Below are positions 34,481 through 45,957 of a stretch of DNA of 64,000 nucleotides, one piece after another. Position numbers and translations under genes: made by a program. Below the pieces are notes generated by a model. It searched no databases, was not told the origin of the DNA, and saw only the letters and a program-made list of their open reading frames with translations. The stretch is from Epiperipatus broadwayi (lineage: Eukaryota; Onychophora; Udeonychophora; Euonychophora; Peripatidae): assembly GCA_028023455.1 (NCBI GenBank), contig JAQFVV010012405.1, positions 11,094,423-11,158,422 of the forward strand, written 5' to 3'. Within the stretch, counting starts at the first letter, position 1, and every line of letters begins with the position of its first letter.

Positions 34481-36550
34481 TATAAGATCTTATAGCAAAA
34501 TAAAGGAAGTGGTGAATTTGGTTTAATCTTTGTTTAATGATAATATTTTTTTTTTGGTGTAATACAAAATAAAAAAATAAACTGTATCTAAATAGACCAA
34601 CTGCTATAGGCATACCTTTCCAGCAATTTTTCATTTTCTATGGAAAAACAGTAGAGAATATGAAATATTACATTAGTGGCATTCTTAGAATAATCCTAGT
34701 ATAATTTTCCAACTTGCTGTTAACATGATGTTTCATTTCACTGAAATATCAAAAATTGATATACTCACATGTAAAAACTTCTAGATCAGATAATAGTAAA
34801 TTCATTATTGTCTATAACTAATGATTTTATCTGAGAGGCATTATTTGTAAGTATATTAAATGGTTTTAACAAAATCATATTGAGCAGGTAATAGAATTTT
34901 TTTTTGTAATAAGTGAATTGTTCAGAGGGCATTGCTTGCAAGTATAATAAGTTATTTAAAGTCCAACTCTTAAATTATTATGTTATGGATATTGAAGATT
35001 AATTCTTCATAAATAATATTATATATACCCCGGGTTACACATTGAACAGCATGTGCATTAACATTTGTTAAAATTTATAGGATATTTACCTATTGCATAA
35101 GCTTAAATACTGAGGGGCATTTGAAATTTTTTATATCTGAAATCCTGGATTATATTAATAAAATATAAAGAATATTAAATTTTACCCGTAATAGTCTAGG
35201 TTATCAATTGTTTAGCAATATGGATATATTTTTAGTAGAGACGCTCATAATTTAGCAAAAGTTAATGTAACATCAAAACAACTTTAAATTAACCCATTTT
35301 ATAGCAAAAATATTTTCAACAGCATATAACACTCCGTAGAAAGATGAAAAAAAAAATCACTAATGTTGTCAACTGTTATATGATTAGAATTGGAGTACTT
35401 TTTAAGGCTTATTTTATCCTCTAGCTAAGATAAGAACGATACCACAATTTGATTAGCTAGCTTTGTTGTATAGTAGCTCCTGAAAAAAATCCTTATTTGT
35501 TAACTTTTAATCTGGTTGAGATTTGAAACCAGATCGTAACCTGTGAGAAGAATTTGTTATTAACTGGAAAATGTGGGTCTTTTGAATCAAAAGTAAACGC
35601 GTTTTTTTAATTAATTCTAATAAATAAAAACAAATTTGGCCAGCAAAATTAATTAAATAATTGCCTGAGGTTTGTTATCTTTTATTACAATATGAAATTG
35701 TTATATATATATGCTTTTATTGTTAGCTTCATTAAATTCTTAATTTAAAGTTGTAATAATTTGTCATACTCTTTATATAATAAATTATTATTAATTTGTT
35801 AGTTTTGATATCTTTAAAATATAAAATTAATCTGAACATAATACAATAGTATAAAAAAAAGTTCGATAATTATTATTAAATGTTAAAACTAATTTTTTTA
35901 AAGGATTTTCCCCCTACAAAATTAATATGGCTGTAATAATCCACTCTGAAATATTAAGTGAACTTTGGGTACGCAGTTCTTAATTAATAGAAGCAAGAAA
36001 AGAAAGTCGTAATGCATTGATTAGATTAGAATGCCATAGGCCTTAACAGATATTGTTTGATTAAATTATTCAGTAAAGAGAATGTAAATTTATTCTTTCA
36101 GTATGACTTAACAGGTATTAAAATGCATAAATTTGTGATTTAGAAGTAATAATAAAGTACCGACTGTTTTAATGATAGGAAGCTCAGCTGTGAAAATTGA
36201 AAAAGGTTGAAAACCATTTTGTAAGACAATTAACAATCTTAAAGTAATGACGTCAGAATTATATTTAAAATTCAAAAGAAATTTTAGTAATCTAAATTAT
36301 TCTAAATTAACATATAGAAAGTTTTATATATATCTTTTATAATTAATATCTCTGCGTTAAATATTCTACGTTTACTACTGCTATGTGATAAAGAAAACAT
36401 GTGCTCAGTTTTGGAACTTATTATGACGAAATATTGTAAAATAGTTTTTTTTTTTTTTTTTAATGTAATCTGAGTGTAAGCATTATTACTAGACAAAATA
36501 CTTTTTTTAATTATATTTAGAGTTTCCCTTCAAAAATATTGTACAAACGT
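34481..36550. other. AT-rich DNA, nothing recognised
   Basis: About 2 kb without assignable features; short frames at 34440-34634 and 36302-36496 have no motif. Confidence 0.5.
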
Positions 36551-36555
36551 CTATA

Positions 36556-36785
36556 TCACCACCATTTTCAACCATTATAAGATCCACTATAGGATGATGG
36601 TTTCTCCAAGTTCATTCCATCTTCTCCAATTTGTAGCATCTATTCACCACATCACCTCAGGTCACTTCCTTATTTCATCCATCCCTCTCATATGTGGTCT
36701 CTTTCTAGGTCTTTTGAAATCTCTTTGAATTAGAGTTTAAGATTTCCATTGTCCATCTATTATCTTCTCTTCAAGCAATACATAC
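36556..36785 (-). pseudogene. RTE LINE 3' end fragment (decayed)
   Basis: The minus strand lines up with 31533-31735, covering the last about 75 codons (IPRD, DEIRK, LGET-like blocks) with many changes and no trinucleotide tail. It is followed by (CA)n/(TA)n repeats at 36783-36806. Confidence 0.7.
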
Positions 36786-37139
36786 ACACACACATATATA
36801 TATATTAAACTAATATTAGGAATTGCATTTTATTAATACATTTTTAATTACATCAAAAACTGAGAGTGATTGTATAGATGCAGTTGAAATGCATTATTGA
36901 TTACAAATTTATATTCTCAATATTATCTTAATTTAAGATGTATTAATATCAATTACAATATTGTGATTACTATTATAGATATATATATATTAGTAAAAAT
37001 CAGTCACCTGTCACTTGCATTATCAATATGTCATATATAAAGAACCTGCTAATAGCTCTAAACAAGCTTATTTTTTTTATTTTTTATGATAAATGCTACA
37101 AGAGAAAGTACCTGAAGCCTTTATCTATGATTGTTCCCA

Positions 37140-37180
37140 CCCCCAGACCAGTTTCAAGCTATGGCTCTCTTCAGAGAGGA
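37140..37180 (-). ncRNA. hammerhead ribozyme candidate, FB-37 left arm
   Basis: Minus strand: TCCTCT, CTGAAGA (37174-37168), stem II GAGC (37167-37164), loop CATA, GCTT (37159-37156), GAAAC (37155-37151), TG, GTC (37148-37146), TGGGGG. All core bases are intact. Stem II closes with a G-U pair and stem I has a T-T mismatch next to the core. Cleavage would follow C at 37146. Confidence 0.55.
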
Positions 37181-37352
37181 GCTAGAACATTAGATTCAAA
37201 ATATTGAATTTAGTTCAGGCCCATAGAGTTTCTTTAGTTAGAGATCTGAATTTGAAGACATGTACGTGTCTGAAGATTTAGTTCTTTTTTTAATATTTAA
37301 GAATTAGATAAATGCTTGGCTTGAGTTAGTATTTTAAATCTAATGTCCTAGC

Positions 37353-37393
37353 TCCTCACTGAAGAGAGCCATAGCTCAAAACCAGTCTGGGGA
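37353..37393 (+). ncRNA. hammerhead ribozyme candidate, FB-37 right arm
   Basis: TCCTCA (37353-37358) pairs with TGGGGA (37388-37393) as a 6-bp stem I with one G-U. CTGAAGA is at 37359-37365; stem II GAGC/GCTC (37366-37369, 37374-37377) is perfect, with loop CATA. The GAAA box reads AAAA (one G12 to A change at 37378), then C, CA, GTC (37385-37387). Combining the two arms, every element of a hammerhead with a very short stem III is conserved. Confidence 0.55.
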
Positions 37394-37614
37394 TGGATGG
37401 GGACAATCATAGATAAAGGCTTCAGGTACTTTCTCTTGTAGCATTTATCATAAAAAATAAAAAAGTAAGCTTGTTTAAAACTATCAGCAGGCTCTTTATA
37501 TATTACATATTGGTAATGCAAGCTATGTAGGTCATGTGACATGTGACTGGTTTTTACTAATATTATAATTTTGCTATTAGGTCTTTGGCTATATTAAATT
37601 GCTAAGCCTACTAA

Positions 37615-37930
37615 TATATGGGATCACTGAATTTAGTTCAGTTCCATATACTTTCTTTAGTTAAAGATCTGAATTTGAAGACATGTAGGTGTCTGAAGAT
37701 TTAGATCTTTTTTTAATAATTAAGAATTATATAAATGTGGCTTGAGTTAGTATTTTGAATGTAATGTTTTAGCTCCTCACTGAAGAGAGTCATATCTCAA
37801 AAACAGTTGGGGGATGGGGACCCAATCATAGATAAAAGCTTCAGATACTTTCTCTTGACACATTTATCATAAAAATATAAAAAAATAAGCTTGTTTAGAG
37901 TTATTAGCAGGCTCTTTATGTGTATATATA
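37615..37930 (+). repeat. FB-37 third copy (spacer plus right arm, direct orientation)
   Basis: It repeats 37203-37505 in the same orientation: gaatttagttcag..., gaagacatgta-gtgtctgaag, gctcctcactgaagagag and aggctctttat are all recognisable. The ribozyme core is decayed (GAGT/CTC, GTC to GTTG). So this locus holds one inverted pair plus a tandem partial copy. Confidence 0.85.
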
Positions 37931-38090
37931 TTCAAATTTGCAAATGTTAGTTCATTTGTAAAACCACATGGTGATAAGCACCATAATCAGCCCTGAGTAT
38001 TGTGCTCATCAGCACTGAGAATAGTGATCATCACTAAAAATGCACTCAGTATTAGGTTATAAAGAAGAAAGAAACACTTTATTATGCAGA
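37931..38090. other. short tandem of an AGTGATCAT/AGCACT-like word
   Basis: Words such as gataagcaccataatcag, ctcatcagcactgagaatag and gatcatcactaaaaatgcac recur within 80 bp, suggesting a decayed tandem array. No gene. Confidence 0.3.
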
Positions 38091-38846
38091 TTAACTCTTT
38101 GACCACCTCTTACGAGGACTCTCATAAGCAGTTGATGTCACTCTAATTCTGTTATTTTTAGCGGTAGGAGATTCGTTTGACAGTTATTGATTAGGTTTTT
38201 AAAAGTTCTGTAAGATGGTGCCCTCTTCCGAATTATTTTACAAGTAAAAAGTAAAAAAAAAACGTGTTTAAAGCTAAACAAATAAAGAAACTTATTGGTG
38301 ATTGGCTCTCAGCTGACAAAGACATTCTGATTGGCTGGAAAGAACAAAGAAACTGTCTGATCAAAGAAAATAAAGAAAAACGCTGAGATTTTCATTTCGA
38401 ATATGGTTTAAAGTATTCCAAAATATAATTTGAGTATTAAAATAATTTTTAAATACAAATATACTAAAAAAACAAAATTATTTTCGAAAAATATTGAAGA
38501 TTTTAGTAAAAATATTTAAGATTTAGCAAAAAGAAATATTTAGTTTTCTATAACGTAAAAAGCATTTACGTCACGAATTCTTTGTTTTTTATGTTGGCTT
38601 TTATTTTGCCGAAATTGAATATTTTATAATAAATAAATAGCAATTTATTTTTGAAAGAACTTTCATTCACTTTTATAACCTGAAAATGTATTAATATATT
38701 TTTTATAAACAAATATAAAGTCAATATGATATTAAAGGTGAAAATATTTTGACAATTGACTTGTCTTCAGTTTGTGAGCTGGCCAATTAAAAGCTTTGAT
38801 TTTTAGCTGACACAACCAATAATATAATTAGTGGTTAAAAGGTTAA
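38091..38846. mobile_element. piggyBac-like MITE, copy 2 (756 bp)
   Basis: It starts TTAACTCTTTGACCAC and ends GTGGTTAAAAGGTTAA; the two ends are inverted repeats matching at 13 of 16 positions, including the flanking TTAA target. TTAA targets and C-C-T-T-T-like starts are typical of piggyBac. An internal block is shared with 2285-3254. It has no transposase frame, so would rely on an enzyme made elsewhere. Confidence 0.7.
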
Positions 38847-39685
38847 TAAACTTTGCAAATTTGAATTATAAATATAAATGAAGTGAAAAATCAATATTAC
38901 ATATATAAATATGCATGTGTATGTAATAAAATTTGTTATAGATGTCACCTTCAATCACAGTGCACATATCATGCACTTTGTTCACTATATTACAGTTCAA
39001 GCGATTACTGTTCATGATGTATATAATTTAAAAAAATTCTACCTCATCAGCTACTGATTATCAAAATGATTATAAAAACTGTTTGTTTTATATTAATAAT
39101 ATTTGTTTTATTAATCAAGGTTTTACAAATAAAATGAATTTTATGTGACTGACTTGTTGAATATTTAGCCATACTGAAATGTGCTGGCATTAGGAAGTCT
39201 GTTGTGGTGATTATTAATGCTATATAATATCAAGTCTTCAACAATATTATTAACATTAGACAAGTAATTACTATATTTACATTGATAATTAGTATGCTCT
39301 GGACAAATGTTGAGGGAGGATTTTCCCCAAAATGTTTACATTCTTGTGAACAATTAGTCAGTTTTTGTATTGTGTGGAAATAGCAATATAAATGTTTCAT
39401 GCACTGCGATTGGATCTCATATCTATCCAAATTGTTTACCACATAGTGGCAATTGTGTGTGTACATGCATAACGTATTGAATATTATAAAGTGAATATTA
39501 ATTATTATTCCTACCTATGGAGAAACGTAAATATTAATGAGTTTCTGGATTAATTATAGTATCTGAAACGAATTGCTAAATATATTCTGCAAAATCAAAA
39601 CTGATTTTAATTAAGACATAAATAGAAAAGTCTATCATTTTTGTTTAGACGACCAGACGTTTCAATTCATCGAATTACTTAACAA
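38847..39685. other. AT-rich DNA, nothing recognised
   Basis: A 78-codon minus frame at 39230-39466 shows no motif I know. Confidence 0.5.
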
Positions 39686-39687
39686 TC

Positions 39688-39911
39688 TAGGAGAAGAGAT
39701 GATAGTAAATGGACAATTGAAATCTTAAACTGGATTCTAAGATATTGTAAAAGACCCAGAAAGAGACCAGATGTGAGATGGATGGATGAAATAAGAAAGT
39801 GTGCAGGGGTGATGTGGAGAAGAGAAGCCAAAGAGCGGAGTAGATGGACTGAACTTGGAGAGACCTTCATCCTGCAGTGGATTGATAATGGTTGATGATG
39901 ATGATGATGAT
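39688..39911 (+). pseudogene. RTE LINE 3' end, 5'-truncated copy
   Basis: Plus-strand copy of the last about 70 codons: a WTIEILNWI-like block, RPRKRPDVRWMDEIRKCAG, MWRREAK, ELGETFILQWIDNG, directly followed by (TGATGATGA) at 39891-39911. One frameshift lies near the start (gattctaag). The clean 3' tail with severe 5' truncation is the normal product of RTE insertion. Confidence 0.9.
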
Positions 39912-41700
39912 ATTACTAAAAGCCAGTCAAAAATTATACAATCCCATTATCATTAACAATCAACAATTTCAAACTGTTGTCAAGGCAACTTCCTTTTAAG
40001 AATAATTTAATGATTATTTACAAACCCATTTAGCCTTGCGTATTATTATATTTAATATATATATTGAAAAAGATTAATCTAGAGATTTTTGACCGAGTAA
40101 TATTTTAATATTTGTTACTGCAGAAATCTGAAAACTTTGATTGATTAACACACAAGCTTCTATATATATTCCAGGGATGTGTGTGGGTGTGTGTGTTAGA
40201 AAAACGTATTTGATTATATTATAAATATGAATATATGCATATTAAATTTTATTTACTACAACTAGTAATTATTTACATTCTAGATCGGTAGTTAAAAAAA
40301 ATGAATTGCTTTTAAATGGCTACAATCTGTACATTGCTTACTTGGAGAAACAATATACGAAACAAAGAGATAAATTACTATCATCAAAATTAATTTATGA
40401 GGATACATGGAAGCTATTCCATACACCTATGAACTTTATATAATAAGTATTATCTCTACATTAATCAGCTTCAAACCATATGAACTAATACTAGATTTAT
40501 CTAATACGCAATTGTAATGCATGGTGATTTATCTATGCTTTGAGTCAATGTAACCTTGTTTAGCCTAAATAAAATTATTATTTAAAGTTAATATACGAGA
40601 CAGACTCTAGATATTTAAAAATTATACATATTAAAAATGTGTGTAAACGTAAGCTGTGCTTATACAGATTTAACAAATATATATATAAAACTTTATTAAG
40701 TTTTCTAAGACGCAACAAGTTATCAATTTTGTGATGATAATAGAATAAATAATTTTTAAAAAGTCTCAGTTTGAAAAGCGCCCTCTATGCTTAAGATGGA
40801 CGCATGGTCAAATTTGTTTCTCATAACTAGCCTAAGCTGTCACTTTTTCTGTCTCTACATAAACACAATCAATCAAAAGTTCATAGAATATTAATCTGGA
40901 CAAATTTTTCCAGCATTAACTTTTAGAGAAAACGTTTTCTCGTCCTATTTAACACATATTTATTATATAAATCAATGTTGGTATTGAAGAGAAATGAGAA
41001 AAAATTATTTTTAAGATGCTTTGCATAATTATATGTACTTGTATAATTCATTATAGACAATGATTTATAGGTTTGTGAAATTTTAGATTAATCTGTTCTT
41101 TTTAAAATCAAACCAGATGTATAATTGGGCCAATATCTTTTTTGTCTGTTTTATTCCGATTAACAGGCATCAAAATTATACGTTTGAATTTAATAGTAAT
41201 AAAAAATCAAATTTCATGTTTTGAGATTCCAGTAGAGTAATTTGAAATAACTTTTTTTTTTACAAACATTAGATTCCATCCCCCTCTTTCATTTATGTCT
41301 AGTTTATTAGGATTTAATAGGATTTAGAATAATTATATAAATAAAGAAAAATATTTAATTAATTTGCTATTAGCTTTTAAAAGCATAAAAATGAGGGGAT
41401 AATTTGTTTAGATAAAAATACTATGGAAAATGAATTTGATATAAAAATAGCACATGAATTTTCAAAATAGTTTCTACGATTAATTGGAAAGATAGTAAAA
41501 TAACTGAAACGTTAACAAAATAATTGTATGTGCTAATCTATAAAAAAGGAAATCAAGATATTATGTGAAAATTAAATAAATATATACAGTATTAATTAGC
41601 ATTTAGAAAAAGTCTAAATGAATATTTTAAGTAAAATATTAAAAGCCTAAGTAAAAAGCATTTGACGTAAGAGACCGAATTTTTGAAAGAGAAGAATACA
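39912..41700. other. AT-rich DNA, nothing recognised
   Basis: About 1.8 kb. A GT-rich run at 40178-40197 and TA tracts only. Confidence 0.5.
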
Positions 41701-41769
41701 ATATAGCAGTTCACATCATTTTGTCTAATTACAGAGAAAGACAAATGAAAAATATCTAATATGAAAGAC

Positions 41770-42895
41770 CTTCATTAATAAAATCAATAGGATATGTGCG
41801 GGTCTGTTCTGGAAGCGCCACATAACCTCCATTAGTATTTCAAGAATGCAATATCACAGAAAACTCAATGGAATGTCTCTACATTCCATTCAAGCCATTA
41901 ACTATCAAAAAGGCCACACACTAATCTTCAACCTTATCCAAAAATTTGGCCAACCCCTAATATTAAGAGAGGTAATACCTACAGACAATCCCCCTCTTAT
42001 CAAGGCTGGTTGGCTAGACCAACTAATTTCCCTTCTAAAACAATATAAGAGCACCGCTACTGACATATTCAAAAACAAAATTAACATATGGGATGCACAC
42101 AATTTAATAAGCCCTAAACCACCTCAAATTACACCAAGTCTTGGCTGTTCCAATTACAGAATCACCACCTTATTCAAATTCTGGAAATTGAAACCCAAAT
42201 TCCTCGACTATCTAATAAAGGTGAACCTAAATGCAATGCATACCAATTGGTTCCTGCATTACAAAAGAGGTATAAGAAACATAGACCCCATTTGTTCAAA
42301 CTGCTTAATGCATGAATAAAAATTTGAACACATTATGCTTTCTTGCATGGGATTGGGAAGGATTAAACTCATAATATCTCAAAATAGTATTATTGATTAC
42401 TATAAAAGTATAACAATCAAAGAGTGAAAGAGACTTCCCCACCATTAGGATAGCAATATTTGTTAGATATTCTATCTGGGTGACAAGATGTAAATTAAAG
42501 TTTAGCATTCCCCAGCCAGAAGCAAACTTTCTTCCTTGCTACCCTTTCAAAACTACAATAGAAAGACAGAATGCTCTCCTCAAAGTTTCTACACGAAGAA
42601 ACATGGAAATTGCTCATAATACCCTACCTACAAAATGACATCATTCCTAATGATTGATAAACTATATAACAGGTAAAAGAAACATGCAAATATCTGATTA
42701 ATGTATGGACATAAAAATGTCCTAAAAACACACTATTTTTTTTCTGATTTACGATCTGACTAAACAAACAAATCAGATCTCATCTCATTCTACACAAACT
42801 CTTGGAGAAGTTATAACAATATAAACATATATAACTATCACTGAAAACATTTGTATATACCTATTATTAATAAACCTAAATTTTTTTAAATTAAA
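41770..42895 (+). pseudogene. Tx1/L1-like LINE, C-terminal end of ORF2 with A-rich tail
   Basis: The open frame 41846-42319 and the in-frame stretch before it read as the region after the RT thumb in Tx1-like LINEs (W-R-isr-L-GG-pl-n-yy-A). Visible residues are LFWKRHITSISISRMQYHRKL, then SIQAINYQKGHTLIFNLIQ. It ends DPICSNCLMHE, and after a stop KFEHIMLSCMG, giving the C-x2-C-x8-H-x4-C knuckle common at LINE C-termini. The element closes with AATAAA-like words and an A-run at 42880-42902. 5' truncated and interrupted, hence inactive. The clade call is tentative; the LINE call is better supported. Confidence 0.6.
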
Positions 42896-43034
42896 AAAAA
42901 AATCTAATATTGAATGTTTTTAGAAAAAATTTAATCTTTATTTGAATTTTCTAGTTACATTCAACTGTTAGTAATAAAACACAGGGAAATATATACACGT
43001 GTTTAGTGGTATTATTTCCTTTCTTCTTCAAGTG

Positions 43035-43185
43035 TTGCTGGCCTGACCAGTGACAGTATTAGCATGGGAATCGAACCTGAATCCTTAGATTCTTGGCTAT
43101 TGAATTTGAAGTTAACATAGAACTTCAGGGATTACTGGCATAACTGGTGACAGTACTAGGATGGGAATAGAACCTTAAAATATAA
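43035..43185 (-). mobile_element. SINE-C-like repeat, two tandem tails
   Basis: Minus strand: GGTTCGATTCCCATGC (a near-perfect polymerase III B box) followed by TAATACTGTCACTGGTCAGG at 43080-43045. A second copy of the same segment lies at 43180-43140 (GGTTCTATTCCCATCC, TAGTACTGTCACC). The A box is not clear. It may be a third tRNA-derived SINE family or a decayed tRNA dimer. Confidence 0.45.
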
Positions 43186-44140
43186 ATACAACTAAAATGT
43201 CACTATCCCAAAATTTCAGGCAAATAATAAATATTTGTTTAGTTAGACTTCTAAAAGATGAATTGCAGAAATATTATTGATTAATTTTTTTTAAAAAAAA
43301 ATATCTGTTATAATTCAAGAGTTAACTTGTAGACATATGAAGGCAATGGAAATGATATAAAATTGGAAAATGCATGAGAAATAACATTTAATTGTATAAA
43401 AAATATTCATCACCCATCTGAAAAAAGTAATCGATAAAAACGAAAGTGCAAATGAATATCACATGTCTGTGGAAATCAAATAATTAATTTAAGATATGAA
43501 AATAATGCAGTAAGTATTGAAGTAGATGAATAAACCCTTAAATCAAAATTGAGAAATGTAAAGGGAAAAGCAAAAAGGGAAGGTTTATATATATATATCT
43601 TTCTTGAAAAAATAAATTAACTAAAAAAATCAAAAAAGAGTAACTAAAAAAGGAAGTTTAGGAAGTTTTAGATAAAAATATCATGAATCATTTGGGTTTT
43701 TTTTTTTAAGGATAATAAAAGTAGAAAAATCCAGAGGAATGGCACATCTAAAAACTAAATAATCTAATAGTTTATTACTAGGGAGTGTACAACATCTCAA
43801 AGCACTACTAGTTAAAGAGCTGGCTCCAATGTTGGATAACATTGGGTTCCAGAATTTGCCACTCTACCTTTGCACAAAACCATGTAGAATCAAAAAAAAA
43901 AAACAATCAAATGATTTTTTTTTTCTCAAAAGGGGAAGATAAAATAAAATTGGAATTCTGAGAAAGACAGCTGGGTAGATATCCATGCATCTTGATGCCA
44001 GAATTTATTACATTGCCAATACACTAAATTATACAATGCTTAAAAATATAACCGATTAATAACTGGGAAATTCATAAAACATTGAAACACTGGAAGTAAC
44101 AAAACTGAGCAGCCATCTGTGGAATTTGATGACCAATGTT
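43186..44140. other. AT-rich DNA, nothing recognised
   Basis: Poly-A, poly-T and (AT)n tracts. No feature supported. Confidence 0.5.
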
Positions 44141-44144
44141 TAAT

Positions 44145-44365
44145 AATAAGACATTACACTGGAACATCACATGATCACCACTTTCTATGCTTACACAAGT
44201 TGATAAACAGTTGCAAACTCTCCATACACTGTTGCCATCTAGTGTAGCCTTAGTCTTCAATGGATCCAAAAATGTTTGTGCATAAAATCCTTATCTACTC
44301 TGCCTATTCATCCAACATCTCCAGACTAGTTTCTAACTTATGGATTTCATCAGGGAGGAGACTTG
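44145..44365. repeat. FB-1 single arm
   Basis: Starts at the end word gaacatcacatgatcacca and follows the FB-1 unit (tctatgcttacacaag, gcaaactctccatacac, gtttgtgcataaaatcc, ctgcctattcatccaac, tccagactagtttct). The minus strand carries CTGATGA (44353-44347), GAAAC (44333-44329), TA and GTC (44326-44324), a full hammerhead-like core with weak stems. There is no inverted partner. Confidence 0.8.
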
Positions 44366-45455
44366 TATAATGCAACTCTTCAGCAGCTATTTTTTACCTG
44401 TTTACTTAACTATAAACCACAAAGGACAAAATCATGTCTACACAGTTTAGTTAGGAATCTTAAATTACAATGGCTTAAAAAACAAATTAAATATAGTGAA
44501 AACAATCACAAATATAAGCTTATTACATGGTTATAAATTAAAGGAGATAAAATATTTAGTAAAAAATGTTTTGGTATGTAAAATTGTTACCAACTTCATG
44601 GTTACAAAAATTTGTTTGAAAAACTCTACAAAAATTTTAATCAAGGTGAAAAACATATAGAGGGGAATTTACAAATTTTTTGGCCATATTTTCAATTTGA
44701 AGATAAGCTAAAAAAATACTCTAATTTTTAACATTACATAAGGTACAAACAAAAAAATATGGCAAAAGGATACTAAACTATGTATGTTGTGGAATTGATT
44801 TGAATTCCTGAGGCATTCTTTGAAGAGATAAATTTTGAAAAAGTTTCACATGAGCAGAATACACTTAACTACAGCTTCAATTATAGTAATTATGAAGATA
44901 GCTTAAGTTATGATTGATTTATTAATTTGAGACATATCATAGATAAAATAATACTAAAAAGCTATGCAAGTAAAGTAGAAAAACCTATGCAGTAAAATAG
45001 CAGATAAATTCTGCAATCATTTTGAAAAGAAAAAAGCCAAAAGATTATTGACTTTTACTTCAGTGAATGTGAAAAAAAATTATATTCTCTATGTAAAAGA
45101 TGTGTGTTAAAATTTGTATATAAGTGTGGCAGTCAAAATAATATGAGACTATCAGTAGCACATTGATTAACATTTCTAAAACCTTAGTTTTACTATCCAC
45201 CTATAATTTATAAACTTATGGAATAAATTGGAGGGTTGTAAAATAATAGTTTGAGAATAAGTAAAAGATGCTCTTCAAATAGACAGTATTTAAATATTTT
45301 AGGCCTCAATTTAACATAATCACATTTACAAAAATATTTTATTAAACAGAATTTGAACTCAGACTTTCAAACTCCTTTCAATCATTCACTGTATCCAATA
45401 TAACTGATGCACACACCCACATACTTGTGAAAAGGATAAATGATCTCCAATGTAC
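44366..45455. other. AT-rich DNA, nothing recognised
   Basis: Codon-like texture in places, but no motif that I can name. Confidence 0.45.
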
Positions 45456-45460
45456 ATATT

Positions 45461-45957
45461 TCATGCTGAATTAGCACTCATTGTTTAGTTCAAATCATCG
45501 TCTCCCACACACACATATATAATCAGTGCTCAGTTTTATATTAAGATAGCAAATCTACAAACGTTAGTGGACAGGCTTCAATTCCCCCCACTCCCCAACT
45601 CTTCAGCCATCCTTATCATTGAACATATGATGATGGAATTCTTAAAGTCCTTAGTTGGTGCCAATATTATTGTCAAACCCATGTTAAATTTAAGTCACTT
45701 TGACCCCTCATTTATAGGACCTTAATATGTCCATTTACTTACACAGAAGAGAGATTGGCATCAATAAGGGCATTGAACATTTCATCATCAGATTTTCAAT
45801 GACAAGAATGACTGAAGAGTTGAAGAGTGGAGAGAATTGAAGCCTGTCCATTAAAGTTTGTAGGTTTGCTATCTTAATATAAAACCAAGCACTGATTATA
45901 TATATATGTGTGGGAGATGATCCAGACCAAATGATGAGTACTGGATGGTTCAGCATA
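45461..45957. repeat. fold-back element, family FB-45, about 180-bp arms
   Basis: The left arm (45461-45640) and right arm (45780-45957) are inverted copies, for example gacaggcttcaattc/gaattgaagcctgtc, tatattaagatagcaaa/tttgctatcttaatata and caactcttcag/ctgaagagttg. The spacer is about 140 bp. The minus/plus core contains CTGAAGAGTTG...AATTGAAG, which has CUGAAGA but not a canonical GAAA-GUC arrangement. Confidence 0.8.

Larger units (their letters stand above)
36991..37560. repeat. fold-back element, family FB-37, about 210-bp arms
   Basis: The left arm (36991-37197) and right arm (37345-37560) are inverted copies, from tagtaaaaatcagtcac to gtgactggtttttactaa. The spacer (37198-37344) is unique to the element but is itself copied downstream at 37624-37770. 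Each arm has a hammerhead-like core on opposite strands. Arm identity is good but not perfect. A 64-codon minus frame over the right arm is not a gene. Confidence 0.9.

Noticed and set aside
45780-45957. Hammerhead core in FB-45
   Set aside because: CTGAAGA is present but the sequence after it does not form stem II next to a GAAA box, and there is no GUH site in place.
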